DNA of 33,312 nucleotides from Bacilli bacterium (GTDB lineage: Bacteria; Bacillota_I; Bacilli_A; RF39; UBA660), in contig JAFRHI010000021.1 in the NCBI GenBank assembly GCA_017433415.1, forward strand, positions 1-33,312, in the 5' to 3' direction. Shown here piece by piece: positions 1 through 8,231 of this stretch. Below the pieces are notes generated by a model. That model was given only the letters and a program-made list of their open reading frames with translations, was not told the origin of the DNA and did no database searches. The position numbers and the translations under genes are program-made. Every line of letters begins with the position of its first letter. Within the stretch, counting starts at the first letter, position 1.

Positions 1-2
1 AA

Positions 3-281
3 AAGAAAAAAAAGAAGAAGTATAAAGATCCTGTTGAAGTTGTATATTTAGTAAATAAGTATAAATTGGATTTGAAAAGAGTTAAATATAACCAATTACT
101 GTGGGTTGTATCAATTGTTTCTTCATTTGATATTGCTCTTATTGTTACAGTGATTGTATCAATAAAGAATTTTATTTTAGAGATTGTAGTTGGGTTTGTT
201 TTTATGATAGCTATTATAGTGGTTAGTTATCACTTAGTATATTTATTTTATAAGAAGAAGGGAATGATTAGTAATGGATAA
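3..281 (+). CDS. Membrane protein of unknown function, 5' end outside window
   Basis: The frame is open from the first bases of the window with no stop, so the gene is cut by the window edge. A TTG at 66 is in frame but has no ribosome site and should not be taken as the start. The visible ~92 residues begin with a lysine-rich stretch, then a charged segment (DPVEVVYLVNKYKLD), then two hydrophobic helices separated by a short hydrophilic turn, ending in a basic tail (YKKKGMISNG). It is probably a small two-helix membrane protein with a cytosolic basic N-terminal part. The end overlaps the leuS start by 8 bases, so the two are probably cotranscribed and translationally coupled. I do not recognise a named family. 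Confidence 0.7.
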   Translation, partial: KKKKKKYKDPVEVVYLVNKYKLDLKRVKYNQLLWVVSIVSSFDIALIVTVIVSIKNFILEIVVGFVFMIAIIVVSYHLVYLFYKKKGMISNG

Positions 282-2685
282 TATTATGAAAATAGAAAAA
301 AAGTGGCAAGATTATTGGGATAAGAATAAAGTTTTTGAAGCAAAGAATGGTGATGGTAATAAGCATTACTATATCTTAGTTGAGTTTCCATATCCTAGTG
401 GTTCAGGATTACATGTTGGTCATGTAAGAAGTTATACAGCTCAAGATGCTATTGCGAGAATGATGAGAATGCAAGGATATAATATTTTATATCCTATGGG
501 TTTTGATGCCTTTGGTGCACCAGCTGAACAATATGCAATTAAAAATCATATTCATCCTAAAGATGCTGTTAAGGAAAATATAGTAACTTTTAAAACACAA
601 ATGAAGTCACTTGGTTTTTCGTTTGATTGGTCTAGGGAGTTTTCAACTACTGATCCAGATTATTATAAATGGACACAATGGCAATTTTTACAATTTTATA
701 AGCATGATATGGCTTATAAAGATACTATTCCAGTAAATTGGTGTCCTAAGTGTAAAAGTGTTTTATCTAACGAAGATGCAGCTGGTGGTGTTTGTGAAAG
801 ATGTGGTTCACAAGTTGTGCAAAAAGAAAAAAGTCAATGGATGCTTAGAATGAGTGATTATTCTGAGGACTTATTAAAAGGATTAGATGATACTAATTTT
901 GCTGAAAGGGTTAAACTAGGTCAAATAAATTGGATTGGTAAATCTACAGGAGTAGAACTTGATATTGATATAGTAGATGGCGGTAAATTTAGTGTATTTA
1001 CTACTTGTCCAGAAACCGTTTATGGTATTACTTTCTTTGTTATTGCACCAGATGGTAAATTAATCAAGGAATTAATGCCACGTGTTAAGAATAAGAAGGA
1101 AGTAGAGGAATATATAAAAGAGACTGCTAAGAAGTCTAATATGGATCGTACTGAGTTAAACAAGGGTAAGACTGGTGTTAAAATTGATGGTATTGAAGCA
1201 ATTAATCCTGTTAATGGAAAGAAAGTTCCTGTATTTTTAGGAGATTTTGTATTAGGTGATTATGGTACTGGTGCTGTTATGGCTGTACCTAGTCATGATC
1301 AAAGAGACTTTGAGTATGCTAAAGAACATAATCTTGAAATAATTAAAGTTATTGAATGTGGAGATATTTCTCTTCATGCTATTGAAAAAACTGAATATAT
1401 GGGTCATGATTTTAAAATGATTAATTCTGAAGAATTTGATGGAATGGTTGTTGATGAAGCAAGAGTTAAAATTGCTGATATGCTAGAAGAAAAAGGTATT
1501 GGTCGTCGAGTTAATAACTATAAGATGCGTGATTGGGTATTTTCAAGGCAAAGATTCTGGGGTGAACCAATTCCAATGATTAACTGTCCAGAGTGTGGTT
1601 GGGTACCAATGAATGAGGAGGATTTACCATTATTACTTCCGGATATAGCTGAATATGAACCAACTGAAGATGGAGAAAGTCCACTTGCTAATATCAAAGA
1701 GTGGGTTAATTGTAAATGCCCAAAATGTGGTCACGATGCTAAAAGAGAAACTGATACCATGCCTAACTGGGCAGGATCATCTTGGTATTTCTTGAGATTT
1801 ATGGATCCACATAATGAAAAAGAATTTGCTTCAATGGACGCTATGAAATATTGGAATAGAGTTGATTGGTATAATGGAGGAATGGAACATACGGCAAGAC
1901 ATTTGTTATATGCAAGATTCTGGGTACAATTCTTATATAATATTGGTTTAGTTCCAAATAAAGAAATGATTTGGACAAGAGTTAGTCATGGTATGGTTCT
2001 TGGTTCTAATAATGAAAAGATGAGTAAATCTCGTGGTAATGTTATTAATCCAGATGATATTATTAAAGAGTATGGTGCTGATGCTTTAAGAGTTTATGAG
2101 ATGTTTATGGGAGACTATCAGATGGATGCTCCTTGGAGTACAGATTCTTTAAGAGGCTGCAAGAGATTTTTAGATAAAGTTGAAAGACTAAAAAATAAGC
2201 TTAATGATAAGAAGGGCTATACTCCAGAGTTAGAAGTTCTTCAGAATAAGACTATCAAAAAAGTTGAATATGATACTACTCATATGGGTTATAATACGGT
2301 TATTTCTAGTTTAATGATTTTAGCTAACGCTTATGATGATTTAGAATCTATTACAAAAGATGATTATAGATTATTACTTATACTATTAAATCCAACGGCT
2401 CCTCATATTACTGAGGAACTTAATGAGCAAATTGGTTTTGAACCAATATGTAAATCTGAATGGCCAAAGTATGATGAGGAAAAAACTATTGAAGATACTA
2501 AAGAAATAGCTGTTCAAGTAAATGGTAAAGTAAGAGCGACAATAGTAATTAATGTTAATGATGATGAAGAGTCAATAAAAGAAAAAGCTATGGAATGCGA
2601 TAATGTTATTAAGCATATTGAAGGCAAAGAAATTGTTAAAGTTATTGTCATAAAAGGAAAAATAGTTAATATAGTTGTTAAATAG
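274..2685 (+). CDS. leuS: Leucyl-tRNA synthetase
   Basis: Charges tRNA-Leu with leucine in the cytosol and edits mischarged tRNA. The 803-residue length is typical of bacterial LeuRS. Visible class I signatures are the HIGH-type motif HVGH (residues 47-50) and KMSKS (around residue 582). The CP1 editing domain carries GTGAVMAVPSHDQRD near residue 331. Zinc-binding cysteine pairs occur around residues 157-178 (CPKC, CERC) and again around 438-490. ATG 274 is chosen because GAAGGGA lies about 10 bases upstream; a second ATG at 286 has no suitably spaced site. The gene overlaps the end of the preceding membrane-protein gene and is followed directly by an intrinsic terminator, so it closes that operon. 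No T-box is visible upstream, unlike tyrS in this window. Confidence 0.98.
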   Translation: MDNIMKIEKKWQDYWDKNKVFEAKNGDGNKHYYILVEFPYPSGSGLHVGHVRSYTAQDAIARMMRMQGYNILYPMGFDAFGAPAEQYAIKNHIHPKDAVKENIVTFKTQMKSLGFSFDWSREFSTTDPDYYKWTQWQFLQFYKHDMAYKDTIPVNWCPKCKSVLSNEDAAGGVCERCGSQVVQKEKSQWMLRMSDYSEDLLKGLDDTNFAERVKLGQINWIGKSTGVELDIDIVDGGKFSVFTTCPETVYGITFFVIAPDGKLIKELMPRVKNKKEVEEYIKETAKKSNMDRTELNKGKTGVKIDGIEAINPVNGKKVPVFLGDFVLGDYGTGAVMAVPSHDQRDFEYAKEHNLEIIKVIECGDISLHAIEKTEYMGHDFKMINSEEFDGMVVDEARVKIADMLEEKGIGRRVNNYKMRDWVFSRQRFWGEPIPMINCPECGWVPMNEEDLPLLLPDIAEYEPTEDGESPLANIKEWVNCKCPKCGHDAKRETDTMPNWAGSSWYFLRFMDPHNEKEFASMDAMKYWNRVDWYNGGMEHTARHLLYARFWVQFLYNIGLVPNKEMIWTRVSHGMVLGSNNEKMSKSRGNVINPDDIIKEYGADALRVYEMFMGDYQMDAPWSTDSLRGCKRFLDKVERLKNKLNDKKGYTPELEVLQNKTIKKVEYDTTHMGYNTVISSLMILANAYDDLESITKDDYRLLLILLNPTAPHITEELNEQIGFEPICKSEWPKYDEEKTIEDTKEIAVQVNGKVRATIVINVNDDEESIKEKAMECDNVIKHIEGKEIVKVIVIKGKIVNIVVK

Positions 2686-2705
2686 GAGCTTTGCTCCTTT
2701 TTTTT
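2684..2705 (+). terminator. Intrinsic terminator of leuS
   Basis: Perfect 6-bp stem AGGAGC/GCTCCT with a TTT loop followed by a run of T. The left arm starts inside the leuS stop codon. Confidence 0.88.
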
Positions 2706-2751
2706 GACATATATTTTAGAGTATACACTTTATACTATTAGTGGTGATAAT

Positions 2752-2931
2752 ATGAAAGTTAAATTAATTGATTGTGAAGATGAAGGGGATTTGGAAGAAG
2801 ATATAAATAATTTTATAAATGGCAATAATATAGAAGTTGTTGATATTAAATATCAAGTTGGTGTTGGAGTGTTTAGTGAAGAACAAATATTTTGCTTTTC
2901 GGCTATGCTTATTTATACTTTAAATAATTAA
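2752..2931 (+). CDS. Cse60-like small sporulation protein
   Basis: A 59-residue acidic protein starting MKVKLIDCEDEGDLEEDIN, followed by an NNIEVVDIKYQV segment and a C-terminal FSAMLIYTL strand. This layout (an N-terminal strand with an acidic helix, then VxDIKY, then a hydrophobic strand) matches my memory of the Cse60 family, about 60 residues and sigma-E dependent in Bacillus. That assignment is from recall, not a search. ATG 2752 is preferred because GTGGTGA lies 4 bases upstream; an upstream TTG at 2704 overlaps the leuS terminator. Just upstream, ATATT (2711-2715) and TATACTAT (2731-2738), spaced 15 bases, loosely resemble a sigma-E promoter, but the leader would be only a few bases long, so I do not annotate it. 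Confidence 0.65.
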   Translation: MKVKLIDCEDEGDLEEDINNFINGNNIEVVDIKYQVGVGVFSEEQIFCFSAMLIYTLNN

Positions 2932-2935
2932 AAAT

Positions 2936-2964
2936 TTGTTTTTATATTACTTTTCTGTTATTAT
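2936..2964 (+). promoter_or_regulatory. Promoter of murJ
   Basis: TTGTTT (2936-2941), 17-base spacer, TATTAT (2959-2964) with an extended -10 TG at 2956-2957. The predicted transcript start falls just before the GGAGG site, so the leader is about 10 bases. Confidence 0.6.
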
Positions 2965-2980
2965 TATAGTGGAGGAGTAT

Positions 2981-4624
2981 ATGAAGAAAGATGTAACAAT
3001 GCGAAAAAATTCTTTTGTTAAGGGTGCTTTTATTACAACGTTAGGGATTGTTATTTCTAAGATATTAGGAATATTGTATGTAATTCCTTTTCATGCAATA
3101 ATAGGGGAACGAGGAGGAGCACTATATGGATATGCATATACTGTCTATCTCTTTTTTATGTCTCTTTCGACAGCAGGTATTCCATTAGCTATTAGTAAAG
3201 TTGTTTCGGAATATCAGACTTTAGGATATTATGGTGCTAAAAAAAGAGTTTTTTTACTTGGTAAAAAGATTTCTTTATTATTAGGATTTGTTTGTTTTTT
3301 AATTATTATGGTTTTTGCACCATTACTTGCCAAAGCAGTACTTGGTAATGTAACAGGTGGTAATACCGTAGAGGATATAGCTTTTGTTATTAGAGTAATT
3401 GGAACTGCTATTTTAATAGTACCGGTACTTAGTATTTATAGGGGATATTTTGAAGGACATCGTTTTATGAGCCCACCTTCAATATCTCAAGTTGTTGAGC
3501 AAATAATAAGAGTTTTAATAATTATTTTTGGTAGTTTATTGGCTTTAAAGAGTTTTAATTTATCATTGACAACTTCGGTAGGAGTAGCTCTTTTTGGTGC
3601 AACTGCTGGCGCTTTTGCGGCATATTTATATTTAGCTTTTAAACATATGAAAAATAAAAAGAAGTTTAATGAAAGGATTCGTCCTGTAAATGAACCATTT
3701 ATAAGTAATAAGGTAATTATTAGGAAGATTATTATATATTCAATTCCATTTATTTTAATTGATATATTTAAATCTTTATATAATTATATAGATATGTTTA
3801 CGGTAGTTAGAGGATTAGTAAATAGTGCTAATTATACAGCTATAGATGCAGAGACAGTTTATAGTATTCTCTCTACTTGGGCAGCCAAGTTTAATATGAT
3901 TATTTTAGCTATATCTACTGGTGTAATAGTTAGTTTAATTCCTAATCTTGCTGAAAGTGTTGTTAAAGGACAAAAACAAGAAGTAAACAAGAAAATTTCA
4001 CAGGCGCTTAGTATGTTGTTGTTTTTAACAATTCCAATGACGTTTGGAATTAGTTTTTTAGCTAAACCTATATGGACTTTATTTTATGGAAGTAGTAAAT
4101 ATGGTGCCAGTATACTTAGTTACTATATATTTGTTGGTTTGGCAGTTAGTTTGTTTACTGCTGGTGTTACGATACTTCAGTCATTGAAAGATTATAAGGC
4201 AGTCTTTATTAGTTTGGCGACTGGTGTTATGGTAAAATTTATTTTGAATGTTAATCTTTTAATTATTTTTCATAAAATGAATTTTCCAGCTTATTATGGT
4301 GTAATTACTGCTAGTATTTTTGGATATGTTACTTCATTTATAGTTTGTTTAATTATACTTAATAAAAAATATGAAATAAATTTTGAGGACTGTGTAAATA
4401 ATTTTATTGAAATTTTATGTGGATCTATGTTAATGGCATTAGTTTTATTTATATTAAGATTTATTGTTCCAATTACTGTAGCAAATAGACTTCTTAATTT
4501 AGTTATTATTATTTTATATACTATTGTTGGAATTGTTACTTATTTTATTTATACAAATAAAGTTGGGGCTATAAAACGTGTCTTTGGTAGGGATTTAAAG
4601 AAATTATTAAAAAGATTTAACTAG
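2981..4624 (+). CDS. murJ: Lipid II flippase, MurJ/YtgP (SpoVB-like MOP family)
   Basis: Predicted polytopic membrane protein of 547 residues, close to B. subtilis YtgP (544), which flips lipid II outward for peptidoglycan synthesis. The N-terminal pattern (FVKGAFITTLGIVISKILG, then GGALYGYAYTVYLFFMSLSTAGIPLAISK) is characteristic of the polysaccharide-transporter/SpoVB branch of the MOP superfamily. I count about 14 hydrophobic segments with basic cytosolic loops. ATG 2981 is chosen for the GGAGGAG site 5 bases upstream; a longer frame beginning at 2936 lacks one. The paralogue SpoVB is a spore-cortex protein; with one copy visible, the housekeeping role is more likely, given leuS next door, but a cortex role cannot be excluded. 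It converges on the fem operon through a shared terminator. Confidence 0.88.
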   Translation: MKKDVTMRKNSFVKGAFITTLGIVISKILGILYVIPFHAIIGERGGALYGYAYTVYLFFMSLSTAGIPLAISKVVSEYQTLGYYGAKKRVFLLGKKISLLLGFVCFLIIMVFAPLLAKAVLGNVTGGNTVEDIAFVIRVIGTAILIVPVLSIYRGYFEGHRFMSPPSISQVVEQIIRVLIIIFGSLLALKSFNLSLTTSVGVALFGATAGAFAAYLYLAFKHMKNKKKFNERIRPVNEPFISNKVIIRKIIIYSIPFILIDIFKSLYNYIDMFTVVRGLVNSANYTAIDAETVYSILSTWAAKFNMIILAISTGVIVSLIPNLAESVVKGQKQEVNKKISQALSMLLFLTIPMTFGISFLAKPIWTLFYGSSKYGASILSYYIFVGLAVSLFTAGVTILQSLKDYKAVFISLATGVMVKFILNVNLLIIFHKMNFPAYYGVITASIFGYVTSFIVCLIILNKKYEINFEDCVNNFIEILCGSMLMALVLFILRFIVPITVANRLLNLVIIILYTIVGIVTYFIYTNKVGAIKRVFGRDLKKLLKRFN

Positions 4625-4631
4625 TATAATA

Positions 4632-4661
4632 AAAAAATAAATACAAATGTATTTATTTTTT
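4632..4661. terminator. Bidirectional terminator between murJ and fem operon
   Basis: A 13-bp inverted repeat of A-rich and T-rich arms (4632-4644 and 4649-4661) around an AAAT loop. It gives a U tract in both directions and overlaps the stop codon of the minus-strand fem gene. Confidence 0.75.
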
Positions 4662-5942
4662 TGCTTTTAATTTGTGATAAAGTTTAAATGCTATGTTGTA
4701 GGTAGTATACCAGAATTTTGATATTACTAAGTCATATTCACCAATTAGTTCAACAACTTTACCACCAAAACTCTTTTTGAAAAGATATAGTCCATATAAT
4801 GGATTATCTTTATTAAAATCACCTGTTATACCATAGAAGTTATATCTTTTGTAACCATTGTCAATTGCGTATTTTATTCCAGCATAATGAACAGTATAGG
4901 CTGATTGAAATTGCATTAAATTATCATCTGTCCCACCAAATAGTGATAATACTTCATTTCCATATATTAAGAATAATATGGTACCTAAAGCTTTCTTTTC
5001 ACCATATTCTTTTTTATAATCTTTTATTTTGTCTAGTTGTTTATTTAATCTTTCTATCGCTTCTTCATCTTGTTTATTACTAGAGTTATATTTCTTTTCA
5101 TTCATTTTTAAAAGATTATTATCGTGTTTGTAGATTCTATCTTTTAATGCTTTTTCTATTTCATTAAGTTCATTTTTAGTGTTTTCTTCAAAGGTATTAA
5201 AATTAATTTCACCAATTAGTATTTTTAAAATTCCAGAATCATGAAGATTATCCCACATAGCTTCATAGTATGATAGTGGTCTATCAACAAAATCTCGTCG
5301 ATCGGAAGTGTGTTCCATTATTTCTTTGAATAGTGGTAATTCATCTCTAGTTATTTCATAAGTTGTAATACCTGACTTTTCATTTTTGCGAAGAATTTGT
5401 CTTGTCTTAGATTCCATATCTTTTTGAACTTCTTCTTCTGTTCTATTATTTATTTCAATGACATGCATCCATCTTGGTTGTAGAGTATCTTGCATTAAAT
5501 TAAAACCAAAGAATTTATAACCTAAATCTTTTAGGTTATCGACTACTTCTTTGTTATTGTAACCATTTTCAACAACATTACCATCATTATCACGTTCTTG
5601 ATATTCGACATAAGGATCAATTTTTACAAAAATAGCTTTTTCTTTTTCGGCATACTTTTTTAATTCTTCTGTAAATTCTTTTAGTAATTCTTTATTTTTA
5701 TAATCAATTAAGAAACCACGTGGTGAATAAAACATTTTTTTCTTTATTATTGGTAGTTCTTTGGCTAGAAGAAGGGCTCCAGCAACAATTTTTCCTTTAT
5801 CATCTTCAAATCCGATATAATGTGCTTGCCAATTATTGACTTTTTTTAAGTCGGCCCATTCTTTTGTTTGATGAAAGGTTATTTGTTCATGCTTATCAGC
5901 AAATTTTTTGAATTTTTTTTCATCCAGCTTTATTAATTTCAT
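4653..5942 (-). CDS. FemABX-family peptidoglycan bridge aminoacyltransferase (second gene)
   Basis: FemABX proteins transfer amino acids from aminoacyl-tRNA to the stem peptide of lipid II, building the interpeptide bridge. At 429 residues it has the usual size: two GNAT-like halves split by a long charged helical arm (roughly residues 250-315, Lys/Glu-rich). Family landmarks are FHQTKEWADLK near the N-terminus, FYSPRGFLIDY, FVKIDPY, and the C-terminal YGITGDF followed by GLYLFKKSFGG. ATG 5942 is selected because AAGGAG sits 8 bases upstream (5951-5956); the longer frame to 6011 has none. It overlaps the upstream fem gene by 23 bases, indicating coupled translation. Which residue it adds (Ala, Ser, Gly) cannot be told from sequence alone. 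Confidence 0.88.
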   Translation of the reverse strand: MKLIKLDEKKFKKFADKHEQITFHQTKEWADLKKVNNWQAHYIGFEDDKGKIVAGALLLAKELPIIKKKMFYSPRGFLIDYKNKELLKEFTEELKKYAEKEKAIFVKIDPYVEYQERDNDGNVVENGYNNKEVVDNLKDLGYKFFGFNLMQDTLQPRWMHVIEINNRTEEEVQKDMESKTRQILRKNEKSGITTYEITRDELPLFKEIMEHTSDRRDFVDRPLSYYEAMWDNLHDSGILKILIGEINFNTFEENTKNELNEIEKALKDRIYKHDNNLLKMNEKKYNSSNKQDEEAIERLNKQLDKIKDYKKEYGEKKALGTILFLIYGNEVLSLFGGTDDNLMQFQSAYTVHYAGIKYAIDNGYKRYNFYGITGDFNKDNPLYGLYLFKKSFGGKVVELIGEYDLVISKFWYTTYNIAFKLYHKLKAKK

Positions 5943-7233
5943 TTTGTAACTCCTTCTTACTTCTATTTCTAATAATTTTTCTATATATTGGTACAAGTTT
6001 AGTAAATACAAAATACATTAATTTGTTTGTTACATAATCCCATTCACCAATAAATTCTACATAATCTCCACCAAATTTCTTTTTAAATTCATGTAGTCCT
6101 AAACGTGGGTTATCCTTTGAAAGGTCCCCTATTGTTCCAAATTGATCATATATTTTTATACCCTTTTCTTTACAATATTTTAGATGTTCATAATAGGTAT
6201 AATAATTGACATAAGTTTCACTAAGAATATTATGATTACCAGCATATAGTACCCAGGCTTTATCACCATATTCGATTATCATATGAGCACTTAGTGTTAT
6301 ATCTTGTCCATATTCTTTTTTATAATTTTTATATTTTTCAATTTCATTTAATATGTTTTCTTTTTGTTTAGTTAATTCAGTAAGTTTAGCTTTAGCGCTT
6401 TTACTTAGATTATCAATTGGAAGAATTGATATTTGATTATTGATATCTTTTAGAGTTTGTTCTAAAGCTTTAATAGTTTTATTAATATGTACTTTTCCTA
6501 AGAAAAGCGTCGCTTTAGATGAAGGATTACCATTAAATATTTCATATAATGTTTCATAGTAATCTTCATTGTAAGAGATGAAATCTTTTCTACTTTCAGT
6601 TAGAGTCATTAAGTGATAAAAATCTTTTAAATCGTTTTTAGTTCCTATTGTAACTTCAGTGTTTAATTTAATAGCTTTAGTAATTCGTTGTTTTGTAGTT
6701 TTTGAAAAATGGCTTTCAATCTCTTCTAAATCCCTGTTTAAATCTATTCTAAAAGTATAACGAGGTTGCATTGTTTCAAAATTTTTAGTAAAGCCAAGGT
6801 GTTTAAATCCTACAGATTTTAATGTCTCAAAAATATCATTAAAGTCAGGATTTGGTTCTTCAATATTTTCATAATTAAATTTTGTTTTAATAATATCTGG
6901 ATCTATCTTTACGAAAATAGCTTTTTTGTTTTTGGCAAAATCAACTACTTTTTTGGTCATTGTTCTTACTAGTTCTTTATTTTTATAATCAATTACAAAA
7001 CCACGAGGTGCATAGAAGTAGCATAAATTTAATGGTAATTTTTTTTCTAGGAGTAGAGTTGCACCTACTAGTTCGTCTTTTTCATTAACTAATCCTAAAT
7101 AGTGTGGTATAAGATTCTTTTTAACTTTTGAAAATTCTCCCCATGATAGTGATTGGAGAAAATGTGATTTTGTTTTATGATTTTTAACAAATTCATCGAA
7201 TTGTTCTTTTTCAACATTTTTAAGTTTTAACAT
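5920..7233 (-). CDS. FemABX-family peptidoglycan bridge aminoacyltransferase (first gene)
   Basis: Paralogue of the next gene, 437 residues, same architecture: N-terminal SHFLQSLSWGEFSKVK, FYAPRGFVIDY, FVKIDPD, a coiled-coil arm at about residues 250-310, and C-terminal DQFGTIGDLS then GLHEFKKKFGGDYVEFIGEWD. ATG 7233 is preceded by GTGAGG (7241-7246). The stop is TGA (5920-5922), one reason to use the standard code. Two different Fem enzymes in one operon usually mean a bridge of more than one residue, each enzyme adding a specific position. An extended -10 promoter lies upstream at 7260-7268. Confidence 0.88.
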   Translation of the reverse strand: MLKLKNVEKEQFDEFVKNHKTKSHFLQSLSWGEFSKVKKNLIPHYLGLVNEKDELVGATLLLEKKLPLNLCYFYAPRGFVIDYKNKELVRTMTKKVVDFAKNKKAIFVKIDPDIIKTKFNYENIEEPNPDFNDIFETLKSVGFKHLGFTKNFETMQPRYTFRIDLNRDLEEIESHFSKTTKQRITKAIKLNTEVTIGTKNDLKDFYHLMTLTESRKDFISYNEDYYETLYEIFNGNPSSKATLFLGKVHINKTIKALEQTLKDINNQISILPIDNLSKSAKAKLTELTKQKENILNEIEKYKNYKKEYGQDITLSAHMIIEYGDKAWVLYAGNHNILSETYVNYYTYYEHLKYCKEKGIKIYDQFGTIGDLSKDNPRLGLHEFKKKFGGDYVEFIGEWDYVTNKLMYFVFTKLVPIYRKIIRNRSKKELQNEINKAG

Positions 7234-7259
7234 AATGATGCCTCACTTTCCTTAAGATT

Positions 7260-7268
7260 AGTATAACA
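7260..7268 (-). promoter_or_regulatory. Extended -10 promoter of the fem operon
   Basis: On the minus strand TGTTATACT provides TG-n-TATACT. No convincing -35 at standard spacing. A 7-bp inverted repeat (7237-7243 and 7284-7290, GATGCCT/AGGCATC) brackets this promoter and could be an operator or part of a leader structure. Confidence 0.5.
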
Positions 7269-7297
7269 CAGTTAAAGAAAATAAGGCATCAATTTAT

Positions 7298-7465
7298 TTA
7301 AATCATATAATAATTGTCATCTTTTTTTAAATAATTAGTATTATATTTATCTTCTATTTTGATAATTCGTTCTTCTAATTTGTTTATTTCTTGTTTTAAT
7401 TTGTTTATTTCATCAAAAATATTGGGAAAAGGAGTTGGAAAATAGGGGAATGGATAGTTATTCAT
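7298..7465 (-). CDS. Small coiled-coil protein with Pro/aromatic N-terminus
   Basis: A 55-residue gene. ATG 7465-7463 is preceded by a strong site, AAAGGTGA (7470-7477), four bases upstream, and the frame ends with TAA at 7298-7300. The N-terminus is rich in Pro, Phe and Tyr (MNNYPFPYFPTPFPNIF). Residues ~17-41 form a heptad-like Leu/Ile/Lys/Glu helix (EINKLKQEINKLEERIIKI), and the end is polar with KKDDNYYMI. The composition resembles small spore-coat or envelope-associated proteins, but I cannot assign a family. It lies just upstream of the fem operon on the same strand, with that operon's own promoter between them. Confidence 0.7.
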   Translation of the reverse strand: MNNYPFPYFPTPFPNIFDEINKLKQEINKLEERIIKIEDKYNTNYLKKDDNYYMI

Positions 7466-7516
7466 AAAATCACCTTTAAATCTTTCTATTTATTTTATGT
7501 ATATTAGGGCATTTTG

Positions 7517-7525
7517 TGATAAAAT
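7517..7525 (+). promoter_or_regulatory. Extended -10 promoter of trmB
   Basis: TGATAAAAT (TG-n-TAAAAT) ends 17 bases before the trmB ATG; no clear -35. The same element occurs at nearly the same distance before thiI. Confidence 0.5.
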
Positions 7526-7541
7526 ATTGACGGGTGGTATT

Positions 7542-8168
7542 ATGCGTCTTAGAAATGTTAAGAATAAAGAGGAGATAATGAATAATTCTAATTATTTAGT
7601 TAAAAATCCTTCTAATAATAAGGGTAAATGGAATAAATTTTTTAATAATAATAAGCCAATTTATGTTGAAATAGGTATGGGCAAAGGTAAATTTATTATT
7701 GAACATGCTAAAATGTATCCAGAAATAAATTTTATTGGAATAGAAAAATATGATAGTGTAGTCGCTAGAAGTTTACAAAAAATACCCGATAATTTGAACA
7801 ATTTAGCAATTCTTAGGGCTGATGCTTTAGATATCGATGATATTTTTGATAAAGAAATTGATAAAATATATTTGAATTTTTCTGATCCCTGGCCTAAAAA
7901 AAGACATCATTTGCGAAGATTATCTAGTAAAGTATTTCTTGATAAGTATGATAATCTTTTTAAGAATCAAAAAGTAATAGAAATGCGAACTGATAATAGA
8001 GATTTGTTTCAATATTCATTAGTTAGTTTTAGTAGTCATGGATATATACTTGAAGAAGTAACGCTTGATCTTCATTCTGATAATATGCCACTCATAACTA
8101 CAGAGTATGAGGATCGTTTCTCAAAAAATAATATGCCCATTTATTATGTTAGGTGTATAAAAAAGTAA
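7542..8168 (+). CDS. trmB: tRNA (guanine-N7-)-methyltransferase
   Basis: Methylates G46 in the variable loop of tRNAs using S-adenosylmethionine. The 208-residue protein carries the SAM-binding segment YVEIGMGKGKFI (about residues 41-51) and the TrmB signature DPWPKKRHHLRR (about 115-126), followed by EMRTDN. N-terminal MRLRNVKNKEE is typical of the family. ATG 7542 is chosen because GGGTGG (7532-7537) precedes it; a longer frame from 7497 would begin upstream of the promoter. A stand-alone gene between divergent fem genes and the lipoprotein operon, which has its own strong promoter. Confidence 0.95.
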   Translation: MRLRNVKNKEEIMNNSNYLVKNPSNNKGKWNKFFNNNKPIYVEIGMGKGKFIIEHAKMYPEINFIGIEKYDSVVARSLQKIPDNLNNLAILRADALDIDDIFDKEIDKIYLNFSDPWPKKRHHLRRLSSKVFLDKYDNLFKNQKVIEMRTDNRDLFQYSLVSFSSHGYILEEVTLDLHSDNMPLITTEYEDRFSKNNMPIYYVRCIKK

Positions 8169-8183
8169 AGGTAGATAAAATAT

Positions 8184-8211
8184 TTTACATTTACTAAAAA
8201 GATGTTATAAT
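8184..8211 (+). promoter_or_regulatory. Strong sigma-A promoter of the lipoprotein/ytxGH operon
   Basis: TTTACA (8184-8189), 16-base spacer, TATAAT (8206-8211) with extended -10 TG at 8203-8204. Confidence 0.78.
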
Positions 8212-8231
8212 ATATTAAGAGTAGGTGAAAT

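Noticed and set aside
2704-2709. TTGACA as -35 of a cse60 promoter
   Set aside because: It overlaps the leuS terminator T tract and the nearest good -10 (TATACT, 2731) is 21 bases away, too far.
4865-5083. Plus-strand frame of 72 codons inside the fem gene
   Set aside because: Antisense shadow of a well-supported coding region, no ribosome site, composition typical of reverse reading.
5920-5922. TGA as tryptophan (Mollicutes code)
   Set aside because: Tryptophans in all genes are TGG, and reading through this TGA adds only a short Lys-rich tail not typical of Fem proteins.
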